Assembly: GCA_963170055.1 (NCBI GenBank)
Contig: CAUJGJ010000444.1
Coordinates: forward strand, 4,966,618-5,030,617
Source: Halisarca cf. caerulea
Taxonomy: Eukaryota; Porifera; Demospongiae; Chondrillida; Halisarcidae
Reading direction: 5' to 3'
Length of the DNA stretch: 64,000 nt
This document shows positions 23,034 through 36,600 of this stretch, piece by piece; position 1 is the stretch's first letter; each line of letters opens with the position of its first letter. The notes beneath the pieces were generated by a model. The model was not told the origin of the DNA. It made no database searches and saw only the letters and a program-made list of their open reading frames with translations. The translations under genes were made by a program, and so were the position numbers.

Positions 23034-25049
23034 TGAATAAAATTGCCAAATTTGCATTTATCTTAAAAACTGACTGAGTAACTTTCATTTAAAGCAAATT
23101 TCAGCTTAAAGAACTATTCCAATGTCTCTTTAAAATGTTAACGTTGCTAATTTTAATTTTATCATAAGAATAAAATTGCTAAAGTTGCAAATATCTTAAA
23201 AACTAACTGAGTAACTTTCATTTAAAGCAAATTTCAGCTTAAACAATTATTCCAATGTCTCTTTAAAATGTTAACGTTGCTAAATTTAATTTTATCATAA
23301 GAATAAAATTGCCTAAAGTTACAAATATCTTAAAAATTGACTGAGTAACTTTCATTTAAAGCAAATTTTAGCTTAAACAACTATTCCAATGTCTCTTTAA
23401 AATGTTAACGTTGCTAATTTTAATTTTATCATAAGAATAAAATTGCCAAAGTTGCAAATATCTTAAAAACTGACTGAGTAACTTTCATTTAAAGCAAATT
23501 TCAGCTTAAACAACTATTCCAATGTCTCTTTAAAATGTTAGCGTTGCTAAATTTAATTTTATCATAAGAATAAAATTGCCTAAAGTTACAAATATCTTAA
23601 AAACTGACTGAGTAACTTTCATTTAAAGCAAATTTCAGCTTAAACAACTATTCCAATGTCTCTTTAAAATGTTAACGTTGCTAATTTTAATTTTATCATA
23701 AGAATAAAATTGGCAAAGTTGCAAATATCTTAAAAACTAACTGAGTAACTTTCATTTAAAGAAAATTTCAGCTTAAACAACTATTCCAATGTCTCTTTAA
23801 AATGTTAGCGTTGCTAAATTTAATTTTATCATAAGAATAAAATTGCCTAAAGTTACAAATATCTTAAAAACTGACTGAGTAACTTTCATTTAAAGCAAAT
23901 TTCAGCTTAAACAACTATTCCAATGTCTCTTTAAAATGTTAACGTTGCTAATTTTAATTTTATCATAAGAATAAAATTGGCAAAGTTGCAAATATCTTCA
24001 AAAACTGACTGAGTAACTTTCATTTAAAGCAAATTTCAGCTTAAAGAACTATTCCAATGTCTCTTTAAAATGTTAACGTTGCTAATTTTAATTTTATCAT
24101 AAGAATAAAATTGCTAAAGTTGCAAATATCTTAAAAACTAACTGAGTAACTTTCATTTAAAGCAAATTTCAGCTTAAACAATTATTCCAATGTCTCTTTA
24201 AAATGTTAACGTTGCTAAATTTAATTTTATCATAAGAATAAAATTGCCTAAAGTTACAAATATCTTAAAAACTGACTGAGTAACTTTCATTTAAAGCAAA
24301 TTTTAGCTTAAACAACTATTCCAATGTCTCTTTAAAATGTTAACGTTGCTAATTTTAATTTTATCATAAGAATAAAATTGCCAAAGTTGCAAATATCTTA
24401 AAAACTGACTGAGTAACTTTCATTTAAAGCAAATTTCAGCTTAAACAACTATTCCAATGTCTCTTTAAAATGTTAGCGTTGCTAAATTTAATTTTATCAT
24501 AAGAATAAAATTGCCTAAAGTTACAAATATCTTAAAAACTGACTGAGTAACTTTCATTTAAAGCAAATTTCAGCTTAAACAACTATTCCAATGTCTCTTT
24601 AAAATGTTAACGTTGCTAATTTTAATTTTATCATAAGAATAAAATTGGCAAAGTTGCAAATATCTTAAAAACTAACTGAGTAACTTTCATTTAAAGCAAA
24701 TTTCAGCTTAAACAACTATTCCAATGTCTCTTTAAAATGTTAGCGTTGCTAAATTTAATTTTATCATAAGAATAAAATTGCCTAAAGTTACAAATATCTT
24801 AAAAACTGACTGAGTAACTTTCATTTAAAGCAAATTTCAGCTTAAACAACTATTCCAATGTCTCTTTAAAATGTTAACGTTGCTAATTTTAATTTTATCA
24901 TAAGAATAAAATTGGCAAAGTTGCAAATATCTTCAAAAACTGACTGAGTAACTTTCATTTAAAGCAAATTTCAGCTTAAAGAACTATTCCAATGTCTCTT
25001 TAAAATGTTAACGTTGCTAATTTTAATTTTATCATAAGAATAAAATTGC
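22822..25049. repeat. 2,228-bp segment, copy 2 (offset 9,600)
   Basis: Partner of 13,222-15,449 with five substitutions and no indel. Its left part overlaps the end of the 3,465-offset duplication (19,965-23,033), so two duplication events share about 200 bp. This helps order them: whichever event came later copied through the junction made by the earlier one. Confidence 0.85.
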
Positions 25050-28000
25050 CAAAGTTGCAAATATCTTAAAAACTGACTGAGTAACTTTCATTTAAAGCAA
25101 ATTTCAGCTTAAACAACTATTCCAATGTGTCTTTAAAATGTTAGCGTTGCTAAATTTAATTTTATCATAAGAATAAAATTGCCTAAAGTTACAAATATCT
25201 TAAAAACTGACTGAGTAACTTTCATTTAAAGCAAATTTCAGCTTAAACAACTATTCCAATGTCTCTTTAAAATGTTAACGTTGCTAATTTTAATTTTATC
25301 ATAAGAATAAAATTGGCAAAGTTGCAAATATCTTAAAAACTAACTGAGTAACTTTCATTTAAAGCAAATTTCAGCTTAAACAACTATTCCAATGTCTCTT
25401 TAAAATGTTAGCGTTGCTAAATTTAATTTTATCATAAGAATAAAATTGCCTAAAGTTACAAATATCTTAAAAACTGACTGAGTAACTTTCATTTAAAGCA
25501 AATTTCAGCTTAAAGAACTATTCCAATGTCTCTTTAAAATGTTAACGTTGCTAATTTTAATTTTATCATAAGAATAAAATTGCTAAAGTTGCAAATATCT
25601 TAAAAACTAACTGAGTAACTTTCATTTAAAGCAAATTTCAGCTTAAACAATTATTCCAATGTCTCTTTAAAATGTTAACGTTGCTAAATTTAATTTTATC
25701 ATAAGAATAAAATTGCCTAAAGTTACAAATATCTTAAAAACTGACTGAGTAACTTTCATTTAAAGCAAATTTTAGCTTAAACAACTATTCCAATGTCTCT
25801 TTAAAATGTTAACGTTGCTAATTTTAATTTTATCATAAGAATAAAATTGCCAAAGTTGCAAATATCTTAAAAACTGACTGAGTAACTTTCATTTAAAGCA
25901 AATTTCAGCTTAAACAACTATTCCAATGTCTCTTTAAAATGTTAGCGTTGCTAAATTTAATTTTATCATAAGAATAAAATTGCCTAAAGTTACAAATATC
26001 TTAAAAACTGACTGAGTAACTTTCATTTAAAGCAAATTTCAGCTTAAACAACTATTCCAATGTCTCTTTAAAATGTTAACGTTGCTAATTTTAATTTTAT
26101 CATAAGAATAAAATTGGCAAAGTTGCAAATATCTTAAAAACTAACTGAGTAACTTTCATTTAAAGCAAATTTCAGCTTAAACAACTATTCCAATGTCTCT
26201 TTAAAATGTTAGCGTTGCTAAATTTAATTTTATCATAAGAATAAAATTGCCTAAAGTTACAAATATCTTAAAAACTGACTGAGTAACTTTCATTTAAAGC
26301 AAATTTCAGCTTAAACAACTATTCCAATGTCTCTTTAAAATGTTAACGTTGCTAATTTTAATTTTATCATAAGAATAAAATTGGCAAAGTTGCAAATATC
26401 TTCAAAAACTGACTGAGTAACTTTCATTTAAAGCAAATTTCAGCTTAAAGAACTATTCCAATGTCTCTTTAAAATGTTAACGTTGCTAATATTAATTTTA
26501 TCATAAGAATAAAATTGCCAAAGTTGCAAATATCTTAAAAACTGACTGAGTAACTTTCATTTAAAGCAAATTTCAGCTTAAACAACTATTCCAATGTGTC
26601 TTTAAAATGTTAGCGTTGCTAAATTTAATTTTATCATAAGAATAAAATTGCCTAAAGTTACAAATATCTTAAAAACTGACTGAGTAACTTTCATTTAAAG
26701 CAAATTTCAGCTTAAACAACTATTCCAATGTCTCTTTAAAATGTTAACGTTGCTAATTTTAATTTTATCATAAGAATAAAATTGGCAAAGTTGCAAATAT
26801 CTTAAAAACTAACTGAGTAACTTTCATTTAAAGCAAATTTCAGCTTAAACAACTATTCCAATGTCTCTTTAAAATGTTAGCGTTGCTAAATTTAATTTTA
26901 TCATAAGAATAAAATTGCCTAAAGTTACAAATATCTTAAAAACTGACTGAGTAACTTTCATTTAAAGCAAATTTCAGCTTAAACAACTATTCCAATGTCT
27001 CTTTAAAATGTTAACGTTGCTAATTTTAATTTTATCATAAGAATAAAATTGCCTAAAGTTACAAATATCTTAAAAACTGACTGAGTAACTTTCATTTAAA
27101 GCAAATTTCAGCTTAAACAACTATTCCAATGTCTCTTTAAAATGTTAACGTTGCTAAATTTAATTTTATCATAAGAATAAAATTGGCAAAGTTGCAAATA
27201 TCTTAAAAACTGACTGAGTAACTTTCATTTAAAGCAAATTTCAGCTTAAACAACTATTCCAATGTCTCTTTAAAATGTTAGCGTTGCTAAATTTAATTTT
27301 ATCATAAGAATAAAATTGCCTAAAGTTACAAATATCTTAAAAACTGACTGAGTAACTTTCATTTAAAGCAAATTTCAGCTTAAACAACTATTCCAATGTC
27401 TCTTTAAAATGTTAACGTTGCTAATTTTAATTTTATCATAAGAATAAAATTGGCAAAGTTGCAAATATCTTAAAAACTAACTGAGTAACTTTCATTTAAA
27501 GCAAATTTCAGCTTAAACAACTATTCCAATGTCTCTTTAAAATGTTAGCGTTGCTAAATTTAATTTTATCATAAGAATAAAATTGCCTAAAGTTACAAAT
27601 ATCTTAAAAACTGACTGAGTAACTTTCATTTAAAGCAAATTTCAGCTTAAACAACTATTCCAATGTCTCTTTAAAATGTTAACGTTGCTAATTTTAATTT
27701 TATCATAAGAATAAAATTGGCAAAGTTGCAAATATCTTCAAAAACTGACTGAGTAACTTTCATTTAAAGCAAATTTCAGCTTAAAGAACTATTCCAATGT
27801 CTCTTTAAAATGTTAACGTTGCTGATTTTAATTTTATCATAAGAATAAAATTGCTAAAGTTGCAAATATCTTAAAAACTAACTGAGTAACTTTCATTTAA
27901 AGCAAATTTCAGCTTAAACAATTATTCCAATGTCTCTTTAAAATGTTAACGTTGCTAAATTTAATTTTATCATAAGAATAAAATTGCCTAAAGTTACAAA

Positions 28001-28929
28001 TATCTTAAAAACTGACTGAGTAACTTTCATTTAAAGCAAATTTTAGCTTAAACAACTATTCCAATGTCTCTTTAAAATGTTAACGTTGCTAATTTTAATT
28101 TTATCATAAGAATAAAATTGCCAAAGTTGCAAATATCTTAAAAACTGACTGAGTAACTTTCATTTAAAGCAAATTTCAGCTTAAACAACTATTCCAATGT
28201 GTCTTTAAAATGTTAGCGTTGCTAAATTTAATTTTATCATAAGAATAAAATTGCCTAAAGTTACAAATATCTTAAAAACTGACTGAGTAACTTTCATTTA
28301 AAGCAAATTTCAGCTTAAACAACTATTCCAATGTCTCTTTAAAATGTTAACGTTGCTAATTTTAATTTTATCATAAGAATAAAATTGGCAAAGTTGCAAA
28401 TATCTTAAAAACTAACTGAGTAACTTTCATTTAAAGCAAATTTCAGCTTAAACAACTATTCCAATGTCTCTTTAAAATGTTAGCGTTGCTAAATTTAATT
28501 TTATCATAAGAATAAAATTGCCTAAAGTTACAAATATCTTAAAAACTGACTGAGTAACTTTCATTTAAAGCAAATTTCAGCTTAAACAACTATTCCAATG
28601 TCTCTTTAAAATGTTAACGTTGCTAATTTTAATTTTATCATAAGAATAAAATTGCCTAAAGTTACAAATATCTTAAAAACTGACTGAGTAACTTTCATTT
28701 AAAGCAAATTTCAGCTTAAACAACTATTCCAATGTCTCTTTAAAATGTTAACGTTGCTAAATTTAATTTTATCATAAGAATAAAATTGGCAAAGTTGCAA
28801 ATATCTTAAAAACTGACTGAGTAACTTTCATTTAAAGCAAATTTCAGCTTAAACAACTATTCCAATGTCTCTTTAAAATGTTAACGTTGCTAAATTTAAT
28901 TTTATCATAAGAATAAAATTGGCAAAGTT

Positions 28930-29194
28930 GCAAATATCTTAAAAACTGACTGAGTAACTTTTATTAAAGCAAATTTCAGCTTAAACAACTATTCCAATGT
29001 CTCTTTAAACTGTTAACGTTGCTAAATTTAATTTTATCATATGAATAAAATTGCCAAAGTTGCATTTATCTTAAAAACTGACTAAGTAACTTTCATTTAA
29101 AGCAAATTTCAGCTTAAAGAACTATTCCAATGTCTCTTTAAAATGTTAACGTTGCTAATTTTAATTTTATCATAAGAATAAAATTGCTAAAGTT
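28930..29194. repeat. Two-monomer CATATG cassette (representative copy)
   Basis: Unit X (28,930-29,061, 132 bp) has CTTTTATTAAAG, TTTAAACTGTTAACG and ATCATATGAATA. Unit Y (29,062-29,194) starts GCATTTATC and has CTGACTAAGTAAC and usually CTTAAAGAACT. The two travel together. Complete X starts: 6,394, 7,989, 18,127, 21,592, 28,930, 29,995, 32,789, 33,719, 35,845, 37,041, 38,104, 39,832, 40,762, 41,426, 42,755, 43,685, 44,349 and 45,677. Partial or hybrid forms occur near 13,432 and 23,032 (only the CATATG end), 19,323, 22,788 and 35,181 (only the ATTAAAG end), 29,439 (CATATG alone) and 31,833 (no ATTAAAG). I found none after 46 kb. Confidence 0.8.
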
Positions 29195-30845
29195 GCAAAT
29201 ATCTTAAAAACTAACTGAGTAACTTTCATTTAAAGCAAATTTCAGCTTAAACAACTATTCCAATGTCTCTTTAAAATGTTAACGTTGCTAATTTTAATTT
29301 TATCATAAGAATAAAATTACCAAAGTTGCAAATATCTTAAAAACTAACTGAGTAACTTTCATTTAAAGCAAATTTCAGCTTAAACAATTATTCCAATGTC
29401 TCTTTAAAATGTTAACGTTGCTAAATTTAATTTTATCATATGAATAAAATTGCCAAAGTTGCAAATATCTTAAAAACTAACTGAGTAACTTTCATTTAAA
29501 GCAAATTTCAGCTTAAACAACTATTCCAATGTCTCTTTAAAATGTTAGCGTTGCTAAATTTAATTTTATCATAAGAATAAAATTGCCTAAAGTTACAAAT
29601 ATCTTAAAAACTGACTGAGTAACTTTCATTTAAAGCAAATTTCAGCTTAAACAACTATTCCAATGTCTCTTTAAAATGTTAACGTTGCTAATTTTAATTT
29701 TATCATAAGAATAAAATTGCCTAAAGTTACAAATATCTTAAAAACTGACTGAGTAACTTTCATTTAAAGCAAATTTCAGCTTAAACAACTATTCCAATGT
29801 CTCTTTAAAATGTTAACGTTGCTAAATTTAATTTTATCATAAGAATAAAATTGGCAAAGTTGCAAATATCTTAAAAACTGACTGAGTAACTTTCATTTAA
29901 AGCAAATTTCAGCTTAAACAACTATTCCAATGTCTCTTTAAAATGTTAACGTTGCTAAATTTAATTTTATCATAAGAATAAAATTGGCAAAGTTGCAAAT
30001 ATCTTAAAAACTGACTGAGTAACTTTTATTAAAGCAAATTTCAGCTTAAACAACTATTCCAATGTCTCTTTAAACTGTTAACGTTGCTAAATTTAATTTT
30101 ATCATATGAATAAAATTGCCAAAGTTGCATTTATCTTAAAAACTGACTAAGTAACTTTCATTTAAAGCAAATTTCAGCTTAAAGAACTATTCCAATGTCT
30201 CTTTAAAATGTTAACGTTGCTAATTTTAATTTTATCATAAGAATAAAATTGCTAAAGTTGCAAATATCTTAAAAACTAACTGAGTAACTTTCATTTAAAG
30301 CAAATTTCAGCTTAAACAACTATTCCAATGTCTCTTTAAAATGTTAACGTTGCTAATTTTAATTTTATCATAAGAATAAAATTACCAAAGTTGCAAATAT
30401 CTTAAAAACTAACTGAGTAACTTTCATTTAAAGCAAATTTCAGCTTAAACAATTATTCCAATGTCTCTTTAAAATGTTAACGTTGCTAAATTTAATTTTA
30501 TCATAAGAATAAAATTGCCAAAGTTGCAAATATCTTAAAAACTAACTGAGTAACTTTCATTTAAAGCAAATTTCAGCTTAAACAACTATTCCAATGTCTC
30601 TTTAAAATGTTAACGTTGCTAATTTTAATTTTATCATAAGAATAAAATTACCAAAGTTGCAAATATCTTAAAAACTAACTGAGTAACTTTCATTTAAAGC
30701 AAATTTCAGCTTAAACAATTATTCCAATGTCTCTTTAAAATGTTAGCGTTGCTAAATTTAATTTTATCATAAGAATAAAATTGCCAAAGTTGCAAATATC
30801 TTAAAAACTAACTGAGTAACTTTCATTTAAAGCAAATTTCAGCTT
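28970..30845. repeat. 2,794-bp-offset duplication (21 monomers), copy 1
   Basis: Markers recur 2,794 bp downstream: CATATG at 29,038/31,832, GTTAGCG with GCCT at about 29,548/32,342 and the second cassette at 29,995/32,789. Homology stops near 30,845, where CAATT faces CAACT. Differences noticed are CATATGA at 29,439 against CATAAGA near 32,233, and the ATTAAAG variant missing at the left edge of copy 2. Within this block two cassettes are 1,065 bp (8 units) apart. Confidence 0.65.
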
Positions 30846-31763
30846 AAACAATTATTCCAATGTCTCTTTAAAATGTTAACGTTGCTAAATTTAATTTTAT
30901 CATAAGAATAAAATTGGCAAAGTTGCAAATATCTTAAAAACTGACTGAGTAACTTTCATTTAAAGCAAATTTCAGCTTAAACAACTATTCCAATGTCTCT
31001 TTAAAATGTTAACGTTGCTAATTTTAATTTTATCATAAGAATAAAATTGCTAAAGTTGCAAATATCTTAAAAACTGACTGAGTAACTTTCATTTAAAGCA
31101 AATTTCAGCTTAAACAACTATTCCAATGTCTCTTTAAAATGTTAACGTTGCTAATTTTAATTTTATCATAAGAATAAAATTACCAAAGTTGCAAATATCT
31201 TAAAAACTAACTGAGTAACTTTCATTTAAAGCAAATTTCAGCTTAAACAATTATTCCAATGTCTCTTTAAAATGTTAACGTTGCTAAATTTAATTTTATC
31301 ATAAGAATAAAATTGCCAAAGTTGCAAATATCTTAAAAACTAACTGAGTAACTTTCATTTAAAGCAAATTTCAGCTTAAACAACTATTCCAATGTCTCTT
31401 TAAAATGTTAACGTTGCTAATTTTAATTTTATCATAAGAATAAAATTACCAAAGTTGCAAATATCTTAAAAACTAACTGAGTAACTTTCATTTAAAGCAA
31501 ATTTCAGCTTAAACAATTATTCCAATGTCTCTTTAAAATGTTAGCGTTGCTAAATTTAATTTTATCATAAGAATAAAATTGCCAAAGTTGCAAATATCTT
31601 AAAAACTAACTGAGTAACTTTCATTTAAAGCAAATTTCAGCTTAAACAATTATTCGAATGTCTCTTTAAAATGTTAACGTTGCTAAATTTAATTTTATCA
31701 TAAGAATAAAATTGCCAAAGTTGCAAATATCTTAAAAACTGACTGAGTAACTTTCATTTAAAG

Positions 31764-33639
31764 CAAATTTCAGCTTAAACAACTATTCCAATGTCTCTTT
31801 AAACTGTTAACGTTGCTAAATTTAATTTTATCATATGAATAAAATTGCCAAAGTTGCATTTATCTTAAAAACTGACTAAGTAACTTTCATTTAAAGCAAA
31901 TTTCAGCTTAAAGAACTATTCCAATGTCTCTTTAAAATGTTAACGTTGCTAATTTTAATTTTATCATAAGAATAAAATTGCTAAAGTTGCAAATATCTTA
32001 AAAACTAACTGAGTAACTTTCATTTAAAGCAAATTTCAGCTTAAACAACTATTCCAATGTCTCTTTAAAATGTTAACGTTGCTAATTTTAATTTTATCAT
32101 AAGAATAAATTTACCAAAGTTGCAAATATCTTAAAAACTAACTGAGTAACTTTCATTTAAAGCAAATTTCAGCTTAAACAATTATTCCAATGTCTCTTTA
32201 AAATGTTAACGTTGCTAAATTTAATTTTATCATAAGAATAAAATTGCCAAAGTTGCAAATATCTTAAAAACTAACTGAGTAACTTTCATTTAAAGCAAAT
32301 TTCAGCTTAAACAACTATTCCAATGTCTCTTTAAAATGTTAGCGTTGCTAAATTTAATTTTATCATAAGAATAAAATTGCCTAAAGTTACAAATATCTTA
32401 AAAACTGACTGAGTAACTTTCATTTAAAGCAAATTTCAGCTTAAACAACTATTCCAATGTCTCTTTAAAATGTTAACGTTGCTAATTTTAATTTTATCAT
32501 AAGAATAAAATTGCCTAAAGTTACAAATATCTTAAAAACTGACTGAGTAACTTTCATTTAAAGCAAATTTCAGCTTAAACAACTATTCCAATGTCTCTTT
32601 AAAATGTTAACGTTGCTAAATTTAATTTTATCATAAGAATAAAATTGGCAAAGTTGCAAATATCTTAAAAACTGACTGAGTAACTTTCATTTAAAGCAAA
32701 TTTCAGCTTAAACAACTATTCCAATGTCTCTTTAAAATGTTAACGTTGCTAAATTTAATTTTATCATAAGAATAAAATTGGCAAAGTTGCAAATATCTTA
32801 AAAACTGACTGAGTAACTTTTATTAAAGCAAATTTCAGCTTAAACAACTATTCCAATGTCTCTTTAAACTGTTAACGTTGCTAAATTTAATTTTATCATA
32901 TGAATAAAATTGCCAAAGTTGCATTTATCTTAAAAACTGACTAAGTAACTTTCATTTAAAGCAAATTTCAGCTTAAAGAACTATTCCAATGTCTCTTTAA
33001 AATGTTAACGTTGCTAATTTTAATTTTATCATAAGAATAAAATTGCTAAAGTTGCAAATATCTTAAAAACTAACTGAGTAACTTTCATTTAAAGCAAATT
33101 TCAGCTTAAACAACTATTCCAATGTCTCTTTAAAATGTTAACGTTGCTAATTTTAATTTTATCATAAGAATAAAATTACCAAAGTTGCAAATATCTTAAA
33201 AACTAACTGAGTAACTTTCATTTAAAGCAAATTTCAGCTTAAACAATTATTCCAATGTCTCTTTAAAATGTTAACGTTGCTAAATTTAATTTTATCATAA
33301 GAATAAAATTGCCAAAGTTGCAAATATCTTAAAAACTAACTGAGTAACTTTCATTTAAAGCAAATTTCAGCTTAAACAACTATTCCAATGTCTCTTTAAA
33401 ATGTTAACGTTGCTAATTTTAATTTTATCATAAGAATAAAATTACCAAAGTTGCAAATATCTTAAAAACTAACTGAGTAACTTTCATTTAAAGCAAATTT
33501 CAGCTTAAACAATTATTCCAATGTCTCTTTAAAATGTTAGCGTTGCTAAATTTAATTTTATCATAAGAATAAAATTGCCAAAGTTGCAAATATCTTAAAA
33601 ACTAACTGAGTAACTTTCATTTAAAGCAAATTTCAGCTT
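31764..33639. repeat. 2,794-bp-offset duplication (21 monomers), copy 2
   Basis: Partner of 28,970-30,845. A further cassette at 33,719, 930 bp (7 units) after 32,789, continues the local amplification beyond its right edge. Confidence 0.65.
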
Positions 33640-36600
33640 AAACAACTATTCCAATGTCTCTTTAAAATGTTAACGTTGCTAAATTTAATTTTATCATAAG
33701 AATAAAATTGGCAAAGTTGCAAATATCTTAAAAACTGACTGAGTAACTTTTATTAAAGCAAATTTCAGCTTAAACAACTATTCCAATGTCTCTTTAAACT
33801 GTTAACGTTGCTAAATTTAATTTTATCATATGAATAAAATTGCCAAAGTTGCATTTATCTTAAAAACTGACTAAGTAACTTTCATTTAAAGCAAATTTCA
33901 GCTTAAAGAACTATTCCAATGTCTCTTTAAAATGTTAACGTTGCTAATTTTAATTTTATCATAAGAATAAAATTGCTAAAGTTGCAAATATCTTAAAAAC
34001 TAACTGAGTAACTTTCATTTAAAGCAAATTTCAGCTTAAACAACTATTCCAATGTCTCTTTAAAATGTTAACGTTGCTAATTTTAATTTTATCATAAGAA
34101 TAAAATTACCAAAGTTGCAAATATCTTAAAAACTAACTGAGTAACTTTCATTTAAAGCAAATTTCAGCTTAAACAATTATTCCAATGTCTCTTTAAAATG
34201 TTAACGTTGCTAAATTTAATTTTATCATAAGAATAAAATTGCCAAAGTTGCAAATATCTTAAAAACTAACTGAGTAACTTTCATTTAAAGCAAATTTCAG
34301 CTTAAACAACTATTCCAATGTCTCTTTAAAATGTTAACGTTGCTAATTTTAATTTTATCATAAGAATAAAATTACCAAAGTTGCAAATATCTTAAAAACT
34401 AACTGAGTAACTTTCATTTAAAGCAAATTTCAGCTTAAACAATTATTCCAATGTCTCTTTAAAATGTTAACGTTGCTAAATTTAATTTTATCATAAGAAT
34501 AAAATTGCCAAAGTTGCAAATATCTTAAAAACTCACTGAGTAACTTTCATTTAAAGCAAATTTCAGCTTAAACAACTATTCCAATGTCTCTTTAAAATGT
34601 TAACGTTGCTAATTTTAATTTTATCATAAGAATAAAATTACCAAAGTTGCAAATATCTTAAAAACTAACTGAGTAACTTTCATTTAAAGCAAATTTCAGC
34701 TTAAACAATTATTCCAATGTCTCTTTAAAATGTTAGCGTTGCTAAATTTAATTTTATCATAAGAATAAAATTGCCAAAGTTGCAAATATCTTAAAAACTA
34801 ACTGAGTAACTTTCATTTAAAGCAAATTTCAGCTTAAACAATTATTCCAATGTCTCTTTAAAATGTTAACGTTGCTAAATTTAATTTTATCATAAGAATA
34901 AAATTGCCAAAGTTGCAAATATCTTAAAAACTGACTGAGTAACTTTCATTTAAAGCAAATTTCAGCTTAAACAACTATTCCAATGTCTCTTTAAAATGTT
35001 AACGTTGCTAAATTTAATTTTATCATAAGAATAAAATTGCCAAAGTTTCAAATATCTTAAAAACTAACTGAGTAACTTTCATTTAAAGCAAATTTCAGCT
35101 TAAACAATTATTCCAATGTCTCTTTAAAATGTTAACGTTGCTAAATTTAATTTTATCATAAGAATAAAATTGCCAAAGTTGCAAATATCTTAAAAACTGA
35201 CTGAGTAACTTTTATTAAAGCAAATTTCAGCTTAAACAACTATTCCAATGTCTCTTTAAAATGTTAACGTTGCTAATTTTAATTTTATCATAAGAATAAA
35301 ATTACCAAAGTTGCAAATATCTTAAAAACTAACTGAGTAACTTTCATTTAAAGCAAATTTCAGCTTAAACAATTATTCCAATGTCTCTTTAAAATGTTAG
35401 CGTTGCTAAATTTAATTTTATCATAAGAATAAAATTGCCAAAGTTGCAAATATCTTAAAAACTAACTGAGTAACTTTCATTTAAAGCAAATTTCAGCTTA
35501 AACAATTATTCCAATGTCTCTTTAAAATGTTAACGTTGCTAAATTTAATTTTATCATAAGAATAAAATTGCCAAAGTTGCAAATATCTTAAAAACTGACT
35601 GAGTAACTTTCATTTAAAGCAAATTTCAGCTTAAACAACTATTCCAATGTCTCTTTAAAATGTTAACGTTGCTAAATTTAATTTTATCATAAGAATAAAA
35701 TTGCCAAAGTTTCAAATATCTTAAAAACTAACTGAGTAACTTTCATTTAAAGCAAATTTCAGCTTAAACAATTATTCCAATGTCTCTTTAAAATGTTAAC
35801 GTTGCTAAATTTAATTTTATCATAAGAATAAAATTGCCAAAGTTGCAAATATCTTAAAAACTGACTGAGTAACTTTTATTAAAGCAAATTTCAGCTTAAA
35901 CAACTATTCCAATGTCTCTTTAAACTGTTAACGTTGCTAAATTTAATTTTATCATATGAATAAAATTGCCAAAGTTGCATTTATCTTAAAAACTGACTAA
36001 GTAACTTTCATTTAAAGCAAATTTCAGCTTAAAGAACTATTCCAATGTCTCTTTAAAATGTTAACGTTGCTAATTTTAATTTTATCATAAGAATAAAATT
36101 GCTAAAGTTGCAAATATCTTAAAAACTAACTGAGTAACTTTCATTTAAAGCAAATTTCAGCTTAAACAACTATTCCAATGTCTCTTTAAAATCTTAACGT
36201 TGCTAATTTTAATTTTATCATAAGAATAAAATTACCAAAGTTGCAAATATCTTAAAAACTAACTGAGTAACTTTCATTTAAAGCAAATTTCAGCTTAAAC
36301 AATTATTCCAATGTCTCTTTAAAATGTTAACGTTGCTAAATTTAATTTTATCATAAGAATAAAATTGCCAAAGTTGCAAATATCTTAAAAACTAACTGAG
36401 TAACTTTCATTTAAAGCAAATTTCAGCTTAAACAACTATTCCAATGTCTCTTTAAAATGTTAACGTTGCTAATTTTAATTTTATCATAAGAATAAAATTA
36501 CCAAAGTTGCAAATATCTTAAAAACTAACTGAGTAACTTTCATTTAAAGCAAATTTCAGCTTAAACAACTATTCCAATGTCTCTTTAAAATGTTAACGTT

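Larger units (their letters stand above)
13222..28929. repeat. Domain 3: GCCT/GGC-alternating 7-monomer HOR and large duplications
   Basis: AGCG/GCCT units alternate with AACG/CTAATTTT/GGC units, closed by a CTTCAAAAAC unit bearing CTTAAAGAACT. A unit with AAATTTTAGC marks the HOR at 13,769, 14,704, 17,241, 20,706, 23,369, 24,304, 25,773 and 28,044; spacings of 935, 2,537, 3,465, 2,663, 935, 1,469 and 2,271 bp are 7, 19, 26, 20, 7, 11 and 17 units. Two foreign-looking stretches with CATATG cassettes (about 18.1-19.4 and 21.6-22.9 kb) interrupt it. A TGTGTC variant at 25,129, 26,598 and 28,201 marks later copies. Confidence 0.75.
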
